From: Alligator mississippiensis
Lineage: Eukaryota; Chordata; Crocodylia; Alligatoridae
NCBI RefSeq assembly: GCF_030867095.1
Contig: NC_081824.1
Coordinates: 176,088,933 to 176,152,932, forward strand
Direction of reading: 5' to 3'
Length of the DNA: 64,000 bases
This document shows positions 35,382-46,228 of this stretch, in pieces. Position numbers and translations under genes: made by a program. Positions within the stretch are counted from its first letter, which is position 1, and every line of letters begins with the position of its first letter. Below the pieces are notes generated by a model, which was given only the letters and a program-made list of their open reading frames with translations, was not told where the DNA came from and searched no databases.

Positions 35382-35490
35382 CCTGTGAGAGAGGGCCGCA
35401 TGGCCGAGAAGGCCCCTGTGAGAGAGGGCCGCATGGCCGAGAAGGCCCCTGTGAGAGAGGGCCGCATGGCCGAGAAGGCCCCTGTGAGAG
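35382..35490. repeat. 33-bp tandem repeat, three units plus a partial
   Basis: Units at 35382, 35415 and 35448, each starting cctgtgagagagggccgcat, are identical. A 10-base partial unit follows. The array lies within the right part of the host LTR. Confidence 0.9.
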
Positions 35491-35814
35491 GTGTGGAGAG
35501 AGACAGGGCCACGAAGGGCCCGGGTGCCAGAGTGGGTGTAGACCCAGACAGAACATCATCTTTTTTATCTGCGAGGCTTGGGGCGTGGTATTGGGGTGGA
35601 AGGAGCCATGCATAGCCCACAAGGCTTGGATACATGGAACACCTGAAGCAGGAGAACTGTGGCCAAGTAGAAGAAAGGTAGCCTCCCTATAAAAACACAT
35701 ACAATCAAAGTCATGGCAGGCAAGAATAGGAGGGTACGAGTCAGAAGCTTGGCACAGTAAAGGAGGCGACAGGGGATAGCACAGTGACCCTGATGTTGCT
35801 CCTGCCACAAATAC

Positions 35815-36900
35815 TAAGAAACATTTTGCAGTCCCACTTCTGAATGATACCTGGGAATAAAGCCTCATTTGCTTGTACTTAGTAAATCATTACCTAACAT
35901 TATGTTTTGAAAGGTTCTTGCTGCAGCTGATAGCATGACAGCATTACCAGAGCATAGGTAAAGTGAAATGAGTACCCATGTGATTCATGAGAATCAGAAA
36001 TGCTGATCCAAAGTAGACGGTTCTAGCTTCCCTCCCTGGCAAAATGAGAGGAGAGATTTTCTTTTCCATTTTTCCCTCTTAACAGCTGAAGACAAATGCT
36101 GGGTCTCATAAACAAAGTTGCAAGGTGCAGACAAGAGTGACAGTTTTCAAGCAATCTGGCCTCTGAGAGTGCTGTACAGGCATGACATAACACATGTACA
36201 CAGCTGCAGAGCACTTTTAAAATGGCCAAACATGTGAAAAGTTAACCGTGGTTAAATCAGGGATTACATTAAGGCACTCAAAAACAGAGCACCCTAGGGA
36301 ACTTGTGTGCCCTCCAGGTAATTTTTTGTGCAGGGGCGGAGCACAACAGAGTTGACCAGGGCCACAGTCCCACCCCCAGCTCTGCCAGGTCCCTCAGTGG
36401 AGGGAGCAGCCAGCCTGACCCTGGGCATTGCTGCACGCAGGTGTGAGCCCTGCCACCGCCCCAGTGTCTCTACCCACCTGGCTTGCCGTGCCACCTTCCT
36501 GTGCAAGCTGGTGGGGACAGGGGCTGGAGTGGAGCCTGGAGCCAGGAGCCTGGAGCTGCACCCCCAAACACAGGTACCTGGTAGCCAGGTGGGTGGGATG
36601 AGGGTGGGACTCCTGCTCCTCTCAGGAAATGGGTCTGAGCTGCCCTGTGCCTCCTCTCTCACCCTCCTGAGGAAACCCTCTCTTCACCTGGGCTCTGATG
36701 GTGTTAGCTGCTCCCTGCTCCAGGCTTCACTGGGCTGCAAGCCGGGAGTCACTTACACAGTAGACACAGTCAGGAGCTGGACACGGGCAGGTGGATTCCC
36801 GCCAATCTGGGACTTTTGCTTCAGTTTTCTCCAATGGCCAGGATGCTAAGTTAGCCTATGAACTCCAGGACTGTCGTGGTCGGTCTGGGATGTATGGTCA
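35815..36900. other. Intergenic sequence, GC-rich from 36320
   Basis: A/T-rich to about 36300, then GC-rich. The frames at 36328-36849 (+) and 36294-36662 (-) overlap on opposite strands and are compositional. Nothing was identified as an exon. Confidence 0.45.
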
Positions 36901-36908
36901 CCCTAAGC

Positions 36909-37095
36909 CAGGGGCGGGCAATTATTTCAGGTGGAGGGCCACTTACTGAGTTTTGGCAAGCCATTGAGGGCCATATGACAGGCAGCCAAGGGAAGATAAA
37001 TATTAATTTACTAAATTTTTTAGGGGCCCCGTGGGCCAGGTAGAATGGCCTGGTGGGCTGCATCTGGCCCATGGGCTGCATTTTGCTCACCTGTT
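36909..37095. mobile_element. Short hAT-type element (GGGTGGGCAA family)
   Basis: Starts caggggcgggcaattattt and ends in ttttgctcacctgtt. Flanked by the perfect octamer ccctaagc (36901-36908 and 37096-37103). The interior has ccacttactgagttttggca and aggggccccgtgggcc, shared with the other copies. Confidence 0.85.
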
Positions 37096-37103
37096 CCCTA
37101 AGC

Positions 37104-37489
37104 AGAGTCCATCTGTCAGGATCACGAATGAGCCAACGGCAGTTTATTCTGATGATGTAATACTTACAGCCTATGTTTTAATGGATGGATATTTGAAAAT
37201 GTAATTGATTGTCTCCCCATTTCTCTTATTCATATAATTAGAATTAAGATACTTAATAAAAATGGTAATTTTCAGAACTTTTGGGGCCACAGCAGAGAAG
37301 GTGCTTAAAGTGAGACTTAGGCAGAAGCTGCTAAGTGCCGCATAAACCTAGAGATTCCTGAACTCTTATCAGTATCTCAGTTTTTGATGCTAGAGTTCTC
37401 AATGTGCCTACTGTCATGCCCAGAAATGCCTCACCCAGGAGAGGGCTGAGCAGTTTGGCACCTAGCTTCTGCTTTATATTAAACAGTCA
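37104..37489. other. Intergenic sequence
   Basis: A/T-rich, no gene or clear repeat. Confidence 0.4.
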
Positions 37490-37562
37490 TTGCATAAAAT
37501 CCAGGGACTGGAACCAAGGCTTCCTGCTCCTAGGTTACTGTACTATGTACTAAGCCACAGAC
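37490..37562 (-). mobile_element. tRNA-like SINE unit (minus)
   Basis: In reverse complement it reads tggcttagtacatagtacag, and further on ccttggttccagtccctgg. These resemble an A box and a B box (GGTTCNANTCC type). It lies about 90 bases from a similar unit on the opposite strand. Confidence 0.45.
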
Positions 37563-37654
37563 AATGTGTAGGGCAGTGAATCATGAATTGTATTCTGCCA
37601 AGTGGAACAGTTTCAACAGAAGAGGTGAGGAGTGCTCTCACTTGGACTCCCTGG

Positions 37655-37730
37655 ACTAACTGATAGTTTTGTTGTTAGAGTACTGTACTCTTTTGGGAGA
37701 TGTAGGTTTGAATCTCCCCAGGCAGAGAAG
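37655..37730 (+). mobile_element. tRNA-like SINE unit (plus)
   Basis: gatagttttgttgttagagt (A-box-like) and gtaggtttgaatctcccc (B-box-like) are spaced as in tRNA-derived SINEs. It is related to the unit at 28497. Confidence 0.5.
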
Positions 37731-37978
37731 GAAAGTGAATGTCTCCCATATAACCACTGAACAATTGTATAAAAAGGGGTCAGTGACAGCACCACTGATT
37801 GTGTTTTAAAAGTGCCCCCATCCTGTTGTTGAAAGAAACAGCTGCCTCCTGGGGAGTAGATGGGTCGGGGCTGTGGGTCCCACATGGAGGTACCTCTTTA
37901 GATCATAAAAATAATCACAGAGAATAATGGGATTTATGCTACACACCTCTCTTCAGTATTTCTCTACTGGCTAGCTTA

Positions 37979-38560
37979 TGTCACAACCCAGTGATTTTGG
38001 TGCCTCGGCATGTGGCAGGAAAATTCCACTGTGAGAGCCTCTTGCAAAGTAAAGGCTTTCTGTTACAGCAGAAAACCCCCGGTGCAAGGGAGTTCCCGCC
38101 ATTTGAATGCAAATTTGTGTCCCGCTATTGGCCAGCTCTAAATTATTCCTACGTGGTGGCTAGTAATTGGCTTGCTAGCCATTTAAAATTTCGCGCGACT
38201 TCCGCCCAAGTCGGAGAACTTTGAGCACGCTGCAGAGTGCCTCTGAAGAGATCTGACTCATGGCTGAGCTGATCGATAGACTGATCGCCTATCGATTCTT
38301 CTCCCCGTCGCCGAGCGCAATCCCAGACGTATCCTTTTCCCTGCCGGCTTGATTTGTGGACGGACGTGCTGGCCTAAGCCCTGCCAGCTAGAACAACTAA
38401 CGTAGTTGTTCAGACGACCGGACCGTTTTCGTTGCAACCGCAAGCGACGTAAGTAAAGTTTTACAACCATAAAGCTTTCTCGGCCCCTCTATTCACCAGC
38501 CTGCCCCGACGAACGAGCAATTATTAAATCACCTCGAGTCGGCTTTGGCCGTCCGAGACA
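37979..38560 (+). mobile_element. Solo LTR, family 2 (582 bp)
   Basis: TG...CA structure opening tgtcacaacccagtg and closing gtccgagaca, with a perfect 5-bp duplication gctta (37974-37978 and 38561-38565). A CCAAT-type gctattggccagc and the adjoining cctacgtggtggctag segment are shared with 43395-44148. A gtaagtaaag phrase lies near the 3' end in both. No internal genes, so a solo LTR fossil. The right duplication is also the start of the target duplication of the adjacent hAT. Confidence 0.85.
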
Positions 38561-38568
38561 GCTTAGAC

Positions 38569-38862
38569 CAGTGGTTCTCAACCTTTCTGTACCAGGACCC
38601 ATTTGTAAATATCAGTGGCCAGTCCCAATCTAGTGCTCCTCACTTCTGACTTGCTGCTCCCTGCCCCCAGCCTCCCAGTGTGTGGGGCAGGGGTCCCCAA
38701 GTAGCCCCTTTCAGACTAGAGCTCTGCCAGCCTACAAGGGAAAAGCCACGGTTTCCCACGTTTTTCTCCTTTAAAGGAGAATCCATTTTTAAAGTTTGTT
38801 CATGACCCTTTCATATATTCTTGCAACCCACTTTTGGGTGACCCATGGATTGAGAAACGCTA
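38569..38862. mobile_element. hAT-type element
   Basis: The left end is cagtggttctcaaccttt and the right end ggattgagaaacgcta. The flanking octamers are gcttagac and gcttagct (6 of 8). It contains tttctcctttaaaggaga, a small palindrome also seen at 2928-2980 in the element at 1737-3020. Non-coding. Confidence 0.75.
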
Positions 38863-38870
38863 GCTTAGCT

Positions 38871-40129
38871 GGCCCCACCAGCAGCAGCATGATGATTTTT
38901 GTGAATCCTATTCTGAGGTGCCTAACTCTTCTTATGCCAATTATGCAAAAAGAACTTGGGGCCCATGTGCCAAGTCTTACCAAGACTCAAGGTATGACTT
39001 TGTAGCCCAGTAAGAAGAGAGAGCCCCTTATGGGAGAAGGAGAGCCTTGGGGTTCTGGTCCCCGTCTGGGCAGTTCCCTGGGAGTTGGGAGAAATGGGTT
39101 TGAACCCCCTCAGGCTGAGGAGGGCCTAGAAGTCATGTCTCTGACTTACTGGGAAGATGCTTTAACAAAAAGATTGGGTCTCTCTGGGACCTTAGATAGC
39201 TCCCCAGGTCCATCTGGATTGCAACAGATTTTAGGCAAGAGTTAGGTATCTAGCTGTTTAAACTGACTGCTTCTGATCATGCTCAGAAGTATGAGTCTAA
39301 GCACCTAGGCATTTTTTCAGGGCAAAATGGAGGTGACTAATAAGTGTAAGTACCTAAGGGGTTTTGTGGCCACTAGAACAGAGCTGATCTGGACTACTTT
39401 TTGCAATACATAGTATCTAAATGCTGCCTAGGTCCCAGTTAGGTGTTTACTTTACTTCTTTTGAATTTGGGCTTTAGCCATTATACCAAGCAACTTTTAC
39501 CTTCCATTTCAACCCTATGAAAATCCTAGGACTTTATTACAAATAACTGTTGCATTTTGAGTTTGGTCTACAACCTCAGCTGCTTGTTTAAAATTGACTG
39601 GCTGTTCTAAACCGATAAACTTTATCTCACTAGAGATGTGTTCTTAAATGTTAAATGTAGGCTAATTAGAGGCATCTCCTTTAATTTAGCAAACTGAAGT
39701 TATTAATACAGATGAACAGATAAAAATTAGCAGTGGAAAACCATATTGAGTCCCTAAGTGGCATCATAACCTATAATTATACAAGTTCTGCTAATAGTGA
39801 ATAATTCAAGTCTTCAGAGATTTCAATAGTCTAAGGGGGTGTAGTTATTTCCAATTTACATTATGGTTGCTAGGTTTCATGAAAAAAGAAAATTAGTGTT
39901 TGAAGTTATTGCCCTGACTCAAAATGTGAAATGTAGATTAAAAAGTGTCTGAGCAACACAATGACTCCCAAGGAAACTGAGTATTGATAATGAAAGTAAG
40001 TGGTCTAGGAATATATGCACCACACAAAGAAATGAAATGGAGGTAGCATCTTCAGCAATACACTCTAATAATATTTTAGATACTATTATACTGTCTCATG
40101 CAACGGATTCAAAATATTTAACCAACTTT
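38871..40129. other. Intergenic sequence
   Basis: No gene is supported. Phrases at 39100-39480 (gttaggtatctagctgttta, then aagcacctaggcatttttt) look like an old repeat but could not be assigned. Confidence 0.4.
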
Positions 40130-40315
40130 AATTGAAACTCACAACATTCCTTTGAGGTATTTAAATGTTGTTATCCCCAGTTTACAGACGGGAGAATTGA
40201 GGCACAAATAACTTTAAGTAGCTTGCCTCAGGGTATACTATGAGTCAGCAGAGTTAAGGAGGCCTCATTTTGAGTACCACAGCCTTACCACTAGAGCATT
40301 CTCAGGATATGTCTA
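40130..40315 (-). mobile_element. MIR SINE (minus)
   Basis: Reads cattcctttgaggtatt, ttatccccagtttacagac, gaattgaggcacaaataac, agcttgcctcagggt and ctatgagtcagcagag in order. This is the reverse complement of the MIR core. Confidence 0.7.
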
Positions 40316-40388
40316 TACAGCACTTGCTGCTGTGACTCAGAAGTGCAACAGGGCAGTTTGGCAGCTGGGGCAGTGGCAGCTCCTAGAT

Positions 40389-40555
40389 CGGGGTGGGCAA
40401 AATGTGGCCCGCCAGGCCGTTCTATCTAGCCCGTGGGGCCCCTAAAAAAGTAGAAAATTAATATACATTTGCCCCTGGCTGCCTGGCATGTGGCCCTCAA
40501 TGGCTTGCCAAAACTCAGTAAGCGGCTCTCTGCCCAAAATAATTGCCCACCCCTG
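40389..40555. mobile_element. Short hAT-type element (GGGTGGGCAA family)
   Basis: Ends cggggtgggcaaaatgtgg and ataattgcccacccctg, with the perfect octamer tcctagat on both sides (40381-40388, 40556-40563). At 167 bp it shows the cleanest boundaries of the family in this window. Confidence 0.92.
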
Positions 40556-40563
40556 TCCTAGAT

Positions 40564-42245
40564 GCAGGTGACCACAGTAACGCCAGCCAGCAGCAGTGCC
40601 TTGGATTTACTCATATCCAAGACCAGAGGGTTTTTTTTCTTACTCAGCATGGTGGCAGGTGGGGAGTATGGGGAGCCTTGTCTTAGATTTGAATACAGGT
40701 TCAGGCTGTGTAGCTCACGCTTAGGCTTGGGCTTGAGCTCAGGTTCTGGGCCAGAGCAATTGCTGTCACTACTGCCTGGCTGGGGTGGCCTGTGTGGTGG
40801 TGGTGGTGGGGGTGGGTGTTGTTGTGTGGCAGGGGTAGTGCAGGGGAGATCGAAGAGTGAGGGGGTGGAAGTACAGGGGAGACTACACAGTGTGGGACAA
40901 GGTGTGAGGGAGACTGCCTTGGGAAGGGGAAGCACAGGGGAGATCCCTACCACATGGTTTTCCCTGCACTCCCCTTGCTATGTGCCTCTTCTTTCCTCAC
41001 TACATGATGCACCCCAGCCTGGCCAAGCAGCAGTAGTGGTGACAGCTCCAGCCCGCAGCCGCATACGGGTGCATGGGGGAGACCATACAATGACATAGAA
41101 GGTGCTGCAGTTCCAGCTCCAAATCTGGTTGGAGCCAGATCCAGAGCTGCCACATAGGATAAATGATGGCAGGGGGCAGGCAGAGGGAATGGGTGAGGGG
41201 CAAAAGATGGCGGGGTTACAGGTAGCAAGGGGAAGGCATCAGGGGGGCAAGTAACAGGGTGGACAGGGGCTGGGTAATGCAGACATGGGAGCCAGGAGGT
41301 AGGGGTCTGGCTGCCTGCTTTCCCTGCCACTGCAGCAGTAGGAGGGATGAACTTAAGATGACCCTTCAATAATTAGACTCTGTGAATGGAAAATTATAAC
41401 AAATTTATAGTTTTCCATGGATAGCAGCTAATTATCTGGGGAATTGTCTTAAATTTGAAGTTATCTTGAATTCAGATAAAAACAGTATTTTTCTGACAAA
41501 TGTTCAGGCCCCTGCTATATAACTCAAGGCGCTTTACATAAAGTGCCATTTGTTAGAGTGCCCCCCAACCCAACAGATGTTCACCTGTTGGGTTACGGGG
41601 GCTCAAGCCTGCCTGCACTGACCCCCTGGCCAGCAGGCAGTGGCTTCCCCTGTCCCCAGGCCTCCCCCTTCCCAGCTCCCTGGTTGTCAGCAGAGAGGGA
41701 GGAGGGAGGAGGACACAAGCAGTAGCAAGCTCCCGGCTGGGCTTTTCCTGGTCTGATTTCGGGGGGAGAGAGGGGAGGGGAAGGGGGGGCATGGATTGGA
41801 GTCCCCATGCCTTGAGGCCCCCATGCCTTGCAGCTCCCCCACCTGGGGTACTGAGGAAAGCTGGGTCAGGCCTGCGAGGCAAGGGGGCTCCAATCCACCC
41901 CCTGCCCCTCCAGCTCGTTCAGGCAAAGCACAGAGAAGGAAAAGTGCAGCACGAGCTGCTGGCTTGCCCAGCCTGATCTGATGGGGGTGGGGATCAGAAC
42001 CTCCTTGCCTTGTAGGCCCAACTCAGTTCCCCCCAGTACTCCAGCTCTGGGGGCTGTGAGAGGGCAACATGGCAGGGTACTCCAATCTACACCCCCAGCT
42101 CAGGCCAGGCAAAGCCCAGATGGCAATTCTCTGCTGCTTGCTTTTCCTCCCCACTTCCCTCCCTGCTGCTGCTGCAGAAATGCCAGATCTATACAGGTGC
42201 TGGGGAGCCAGGTCAAACTAATGCACTTTCTCTTCTACTAAAATG
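40564..42245. repeat. GC-rich unassigned repeat-like region
   Basis: Two GC-rich blocks (40564-41345 and 41545-42190) are separated by A/T-rich DNA. The second has an inverted pair (acccaacagatg and cctgttgggtt at 41570-41595). It also has several diverged copies of ggagtccccatgccttg-type phrases, including reversed ones (caagggggctccaatcc). Large frames on both strands are compositional. Confidence 0.4.
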
Positions 42246-42800
42246 CTGGGGTGGGGGTTTCCACATCTTTCAGTGGCCACTGTTACCAATTTGTTCTAGC
42301 GACTCATCTTACTTTGTCTACCTTCAACTTCAAACTCTTCATATGATTATCATTTCAATTTTTTAATCCAAATTAAATATCTAAGACTAAAAATACTGTG
42401 AATGTTTGATTTCAATAGCTTGAGGCACACTTGTCTACATATTAATAAACCAGTTGCAGGATCAAGAGCTATGGCTAAATATTTCTCTCCTGTATGAAAT
42501 AGTTTGCCTCAATATGATGTACACATAGTTGTCCCATTTCTCCATTTTTGTTTGAAAACAAAAAGTGCCTCATCTGACACTGAACTAAACCCATCAGTTG
42601 TGTAAACAAACTTCAAAATATCTGCTAATTTATGTAAGAACCAAGCACAATATCCCATACACACTTTTTTGTCCTCTAAATGATGATCATTATAATTTTA
42701 TATTGTGTAAATTACTCAGTTTATATTTTAAATCATAGATCCTGAAGTACCTGAAAGTTTTGTTCATTGACTAAGTAAGTAAGTAAGTATGCCCCGAGGT
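42246..42800. other. A/T-rich intergenic sequence
   Basis: No gene. A short (TAAG)n run lies at about 42771-42788. Confidence 0.5.
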
Positions 42801-43182
42801 CAGGGATCAGCAGCATTTAAGAATGGCAGGCCTGGGCCACCACTTTCAATCCAGCCACCACAATGGGCCTCTGATCCCCTCCAAGGTGTCCCTCTCTGAT
42901 CTGTGCTGAGAGCAGCTTCACACCCCGTTATTGCAGTCTCCAGTTACCCTTGCCACCAATTTGCATTGCCAATAGCATAAAGCAGGGAGGGCTAGGGCTG
43001 CAGTAGGTGGCTTGGGTGCTGTAGAGGGGGATCAGTGGCATCAGATGAATTCAAGATCCAGGGTATAGATGCCTCTGCCACTGTGTACTGCTGATCCTTC
43101 CTCCCACTGTCACATGCTGGAACTAATTTCCTCACGGGCCAGATCCAGCCCACAGGCCACAGATTGCTGACTGTTGCCCTTG
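42801..43182. mobile_element. Possible hAT-like element
   Basis: The ends cagggatcagcagcattta and ttgctgactgttgcccttg are inverted and resemble the CAGGGGTCGGCAACC class of hAT ends. No clear target duplication was found. Confidence 0.4.
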
Positions 43183-43188
43183 GCATAG

Positions 43189-43342
43189 CAGTTCCCAAAC
43201 TGTGGGTTGTGACCCCAAAAAGGGTTACAAGATTAGCAGATAGGGTCGTGGGGCAGGGGGATGTGGGTTAGGAGTGAGAGGGTCTGCTGTGGAAGTGGGG
43301 CCATAAATGGAGTCATGCTGACAAAAAGTTTGGGAAGCACTG
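43189..43342. mobile_element. Short hAT-type element
   Basis: The ends cagttcccaaactgtggg and agtttgggaagcactg are inverted repeats of a known vertebrate hAT end type. The target duplication is not clear. Confidence 0.6.
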
Positions 43343-43394
43343 CCTTAGTGATTCATTTAAATGGGCAAGTTTTTTGAACGCGGGTTTTTACTAG

Positions 43395-44148
43395 TGTCAT
43401 GACCCAAAGGTATGATTTTGTGTGCTTCAGCACTAGAATTATCCCCGTTGAATTACAGCTTCATTGCACGGTGGAGTTTTGCTGCATAGAGAACCCGTGT
43501 GCAAGGGAAAAGTTCCCGCCACTTTGCAGCTGTCTTTGCAGGGTGCATTTCTCAAGCTGCGAGAGAAATGCACAGTGCAAACGAGTTCCTGCCACCTGTA
43601 TGCAAATTTGTTCCCCACTATTGGCTAGTTCTAAATTATTCCCACGTGGCGGCTAGCAATTGGCCTGCTAGCCGTATAAGAGGCTCGAGCGGTTTCCGCC
43701 CAAGCCGAGGAGGACTCCACATCGATCTCGTGGGGACTCTGGGTACACGGCAGGGCAATAGAAACCTTGTGTGAGATCCAGAGGAGTTTGGCGGCCTGAT
43801 CCACCGCCCACCTCTTCCTGTCTTCGAACGAAAAATTATAAGACGTATCTACGAATTTCCATTTTGGTGGCGCGCTTGTCCAGGACATCCAGAGTTCTGT
43901 TTGCGTGGAGCCTAGCAAACTCCACGTGACTGTTCGTGTTCTTTTTGTTTGTAACTGCAACTCAAGCAAGTTTTCCAGCCTGCACCGCGACCATCCCGGT
44001 GTAAGTAAACAATCTTCAAATCTACCATTACGTGTCTGTGCCTAATTCTAGCTCGGCGCCCACCCTCTCCAACCCGGTGTGCCCAGGCTGCCGGCCACAG
44101 CCCGAGTGCAGCGCGACAAGGGCCGCAGATTCGCACCTGGCCCGCACA
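43395..44148 (+). mobile_element. Solo LTR, family 2 (754 bp)
   Basis: TG...CA structure opening tgtcatgacccaaagg and closing ggcccgcaca, with the perfect 5-bp duplication actag (43390-43394, 44149-44153). It shares the CCAAT-type ctattggctagttctaaat, the cacgtggcggctagcaat segment and gtaagtaaac with 37979-38560. A TATA-like gtataagagg follows. No internal genes. Confidence 0.88.
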
Positions 44149-44189
44149 ACTAGTAGGAGACTTAAGTGGAAACTCTTCTCACAAAACCC

Positions 44190-44400
44190 ATTTATAGCTT
44201 ATCAGAGAGGACAGGGATTCTACGTTCTTGGATCTGATTCCCAACTCTGCTGCTGTTTTGCACTGTGTGACCTTGGGAAAGTTGCACTGATTTCTTAGGA
44301 TTCAGGATTGTAAAGTTTAGTTAACTAATATTTATTGAGTATTTTGAGATCCTTGGATAAGAGATGCTATGCTGGTACAGAGTGGGGTAAAACATGAAAA
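44190..44400 (+). mobile_element. MIR-like SINE (plus)
   Basis: gattcccaactctgctgctg, cactgtgtgaccttgggaaa and, further on, gagatccttggataagagat follow the order of the MIR core and its 3' part. Confidence 0.55.
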
Positions 44401-44639
44401 AATAACAGCCACTAAGTAACTCCTGACACACAGTTGCACTGGTGATGATGGGCTCTTCACACATCTCTGGAGCACAGTATAAATCCTCTGAGCGGAAACT
44501 CAGATATCACAGTTATGATAACATGCGATGTATATACTGCAGTGCAGACCTTTTGCCATGCTATTGAAAACAATGCATTCACCTTCCCAAGCCATATATG
44601 CATGAGGACATGGCACATAACAGTTAAGAAGCAGAGTGG

Positions 44640-44850
44640 GGAAAATAGTCTAGTAGTCAGTGCAGAGGCCTTGGCATTGTGACTCTCGTATAGCTGTAAG
44701 GAACTCGGCTAACTTATCTTTATGTAAGTTTCTCCTTCTGTAAGAAAGATATAATTATATCTAATTACTTCATGGGCAGTTGTGACATTTGGTTAATGAA
44801 TAATTTTTATAAAGTACTGTGAGATCGCTGGATAAAAGTTGCTTTTATAT
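44640..44850 (+). mobile_element. MIR-like SINE (plus), degenerate
   Basis: tagtctagtagtcagtgcag, tgtaagtttctccttctgta, then ttataaagtactgtgagatc follow a MIR-like order with a later 3' end similar to that at 44190-44400. Confidence 0.45.
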
Positions 44851-45785
44851 ACGTGTTTTTTATTAGATTCCTTTCTTACATTTTGGGGGCTTAATCCCCA
44901 AGTTTAAAGGAATTCTTTCTGGCGCACTTCATTTTTGTGAAACCGTGGCTCTTGGTGTCAAATGCCAGCAAATTTGCAGGGCATAAACCATCTGTTTTCA
45001 CTGAAACTGAATAGTCGTATGTTTATATATGAAAATGAACACATTTTCAACTCCCACAGCTGTTCCCTTCTGAGAAATGGAGGGGAGGGGGGCAAGAACA
45101 TTTTTCTGTAATACAAAGGAATGGTAAGTTTTGAATATAAGGCTACAGAGTTTGGGGCCAGAACCATTTGCCATGTTTTCCTTCGAGAGCCCTTCCCCCT
45201 TCCTGGCTTGGGGAATAGCACAGCAGCAGGTGTTCTTTAAGCTAATTTGTGAGCAGTAGGACAAGTTGGCAGAGGAACTGAGATTGTACCATGGTCTAAT
45301 AAAAAAAACCCTTGTCACACCTTTAAATAGTTCTGACATTGACAGATGAGGTACCACATGATATGTGAAATTGTGTGTGTGTGCCTTAGATGTGAGCTTC
45401 TCATTGTTTTGTAGGGGGCTCCTGGGAAGTTTCCTTCATCCCTTCAAGGTTTTGATTCCTCAGCCGAGCCTCTATGACTAACTTGGAAATATTACGATAG
45501 GGCAGGAGTAATTGTGTAGTTCAGCCTTTTCAGAGTGAGATTTACTGAAGCATAACTAGATAGAATGAAACCTCCATTCTCCCTTTTTGTTTTTGTTTTT
45601 TTAACTTTCATCTGTGCTCCAGGACAGCAGCTGTCATTCTGTTGATATTCTGTAGAAAAAATGGAATTTCTAGACATACCTGTCTGATGTGTTTGAAAGA
45701 ATAAAAGGAAATGCACATGGTTCATTTAGCAGGAAGAAAGGGAAGACAGTATTCTAGTCTAAGTATGACTTATTATCCCCATAAC
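44851..45785. other. Intergenic sequence
   Basis: No gene. It has a TG-rich patch at about 45372-45383 and a T/G-rich patch at about 45585-45603. Confidence 0.4.
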
Positions 45786-45789
45786 AAAG

Positions 45790-46020
45790 AATACATTTGC
45801 ACATCAACTTTTGTCTAAAGAGCCCCAAATATTTCTCAATTAATTTAATGCTGTCATTTAATTGTCTTAAGGGTTTATATATCTTATTATCCCCATCTTT
45901 CAGCAGAGAGAATTGAAACAGAAACTTTAGAAACTCCTTCAACATCAAGCTGATTGTCATGGACAAATTTACAAACACGTCCCTGAAAGTCTGAACCCCA
46001 GTACCTGTTCTAATCTAAAA
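45790..46020 (-). mobile_element. MIR-like SINE (minus)
   Basis: ttattatccccatctttcag, agagaattgaaacagaaac and ctgaaccccagtacctg follow the reverse-complement MIR order, with a diverged left part (gccccaaatatttctcaatt). Confidence 0.45.
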
Positions 46021-46228
46021 GCAGCCTCTTTAGCTCTTTGATGTGGATAAGGTAAGTGTAAAATGTAGATAGAACATGTATACATTTTGGGGTTTAATAA
46101 TAGTTGCTCTCTCTGGATTAATGAATATTAAATTATTTATACAAAGTGCAACAGCTCCATCAGGAGAATCTGAGAGACTGATTCTGTAAGTCAGCAGTCA
46201 GGATACTCCTCTGAGATGTAAAAATCCA

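Larger units (their letters stand above)
33548..35809 (+). mobile_element. Solo LTR, family 1, carrying another LTR
   Basis: The left part 33548-33924 begins tgtagcagggcaat and has a TATA-like cccctatataaagc (about 33680). The right part 35223-35809 ends ctcctgccaca. Flanking pentamers are aacac and aatac (4 of 5). The two parts together are about 964 bp, close to the 946 bp of the family member at 32132. The LTR at 33925-35222 lies between them. No internal genes are seen. This is a fossil. Confidence 0.75.

Noticed and set aside
35382-35490. CRISPR-like direct repeats
   Set aside because: The 33-bp units are contiguous with no spacers and sit in an LTR of a vertebrate genome.
35191-35868. 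225-residue minus-strand frame with Ser-Gln-Gly-Pro repeats
   Set aside because: It is the antisense of the 33-bp tandem array and LTR sequence, not a gene.
36294-36849. Plus and minus frames of 120-170 residues
   Set aside because: GC-rich composition, overlapping on opposite strands, no recognisable domain.
40558-42241. Multiple Pro/Gly/Ser-rich frames
   Set aside because: They fall in unassigned GC-rich repeat blocks; no family features.
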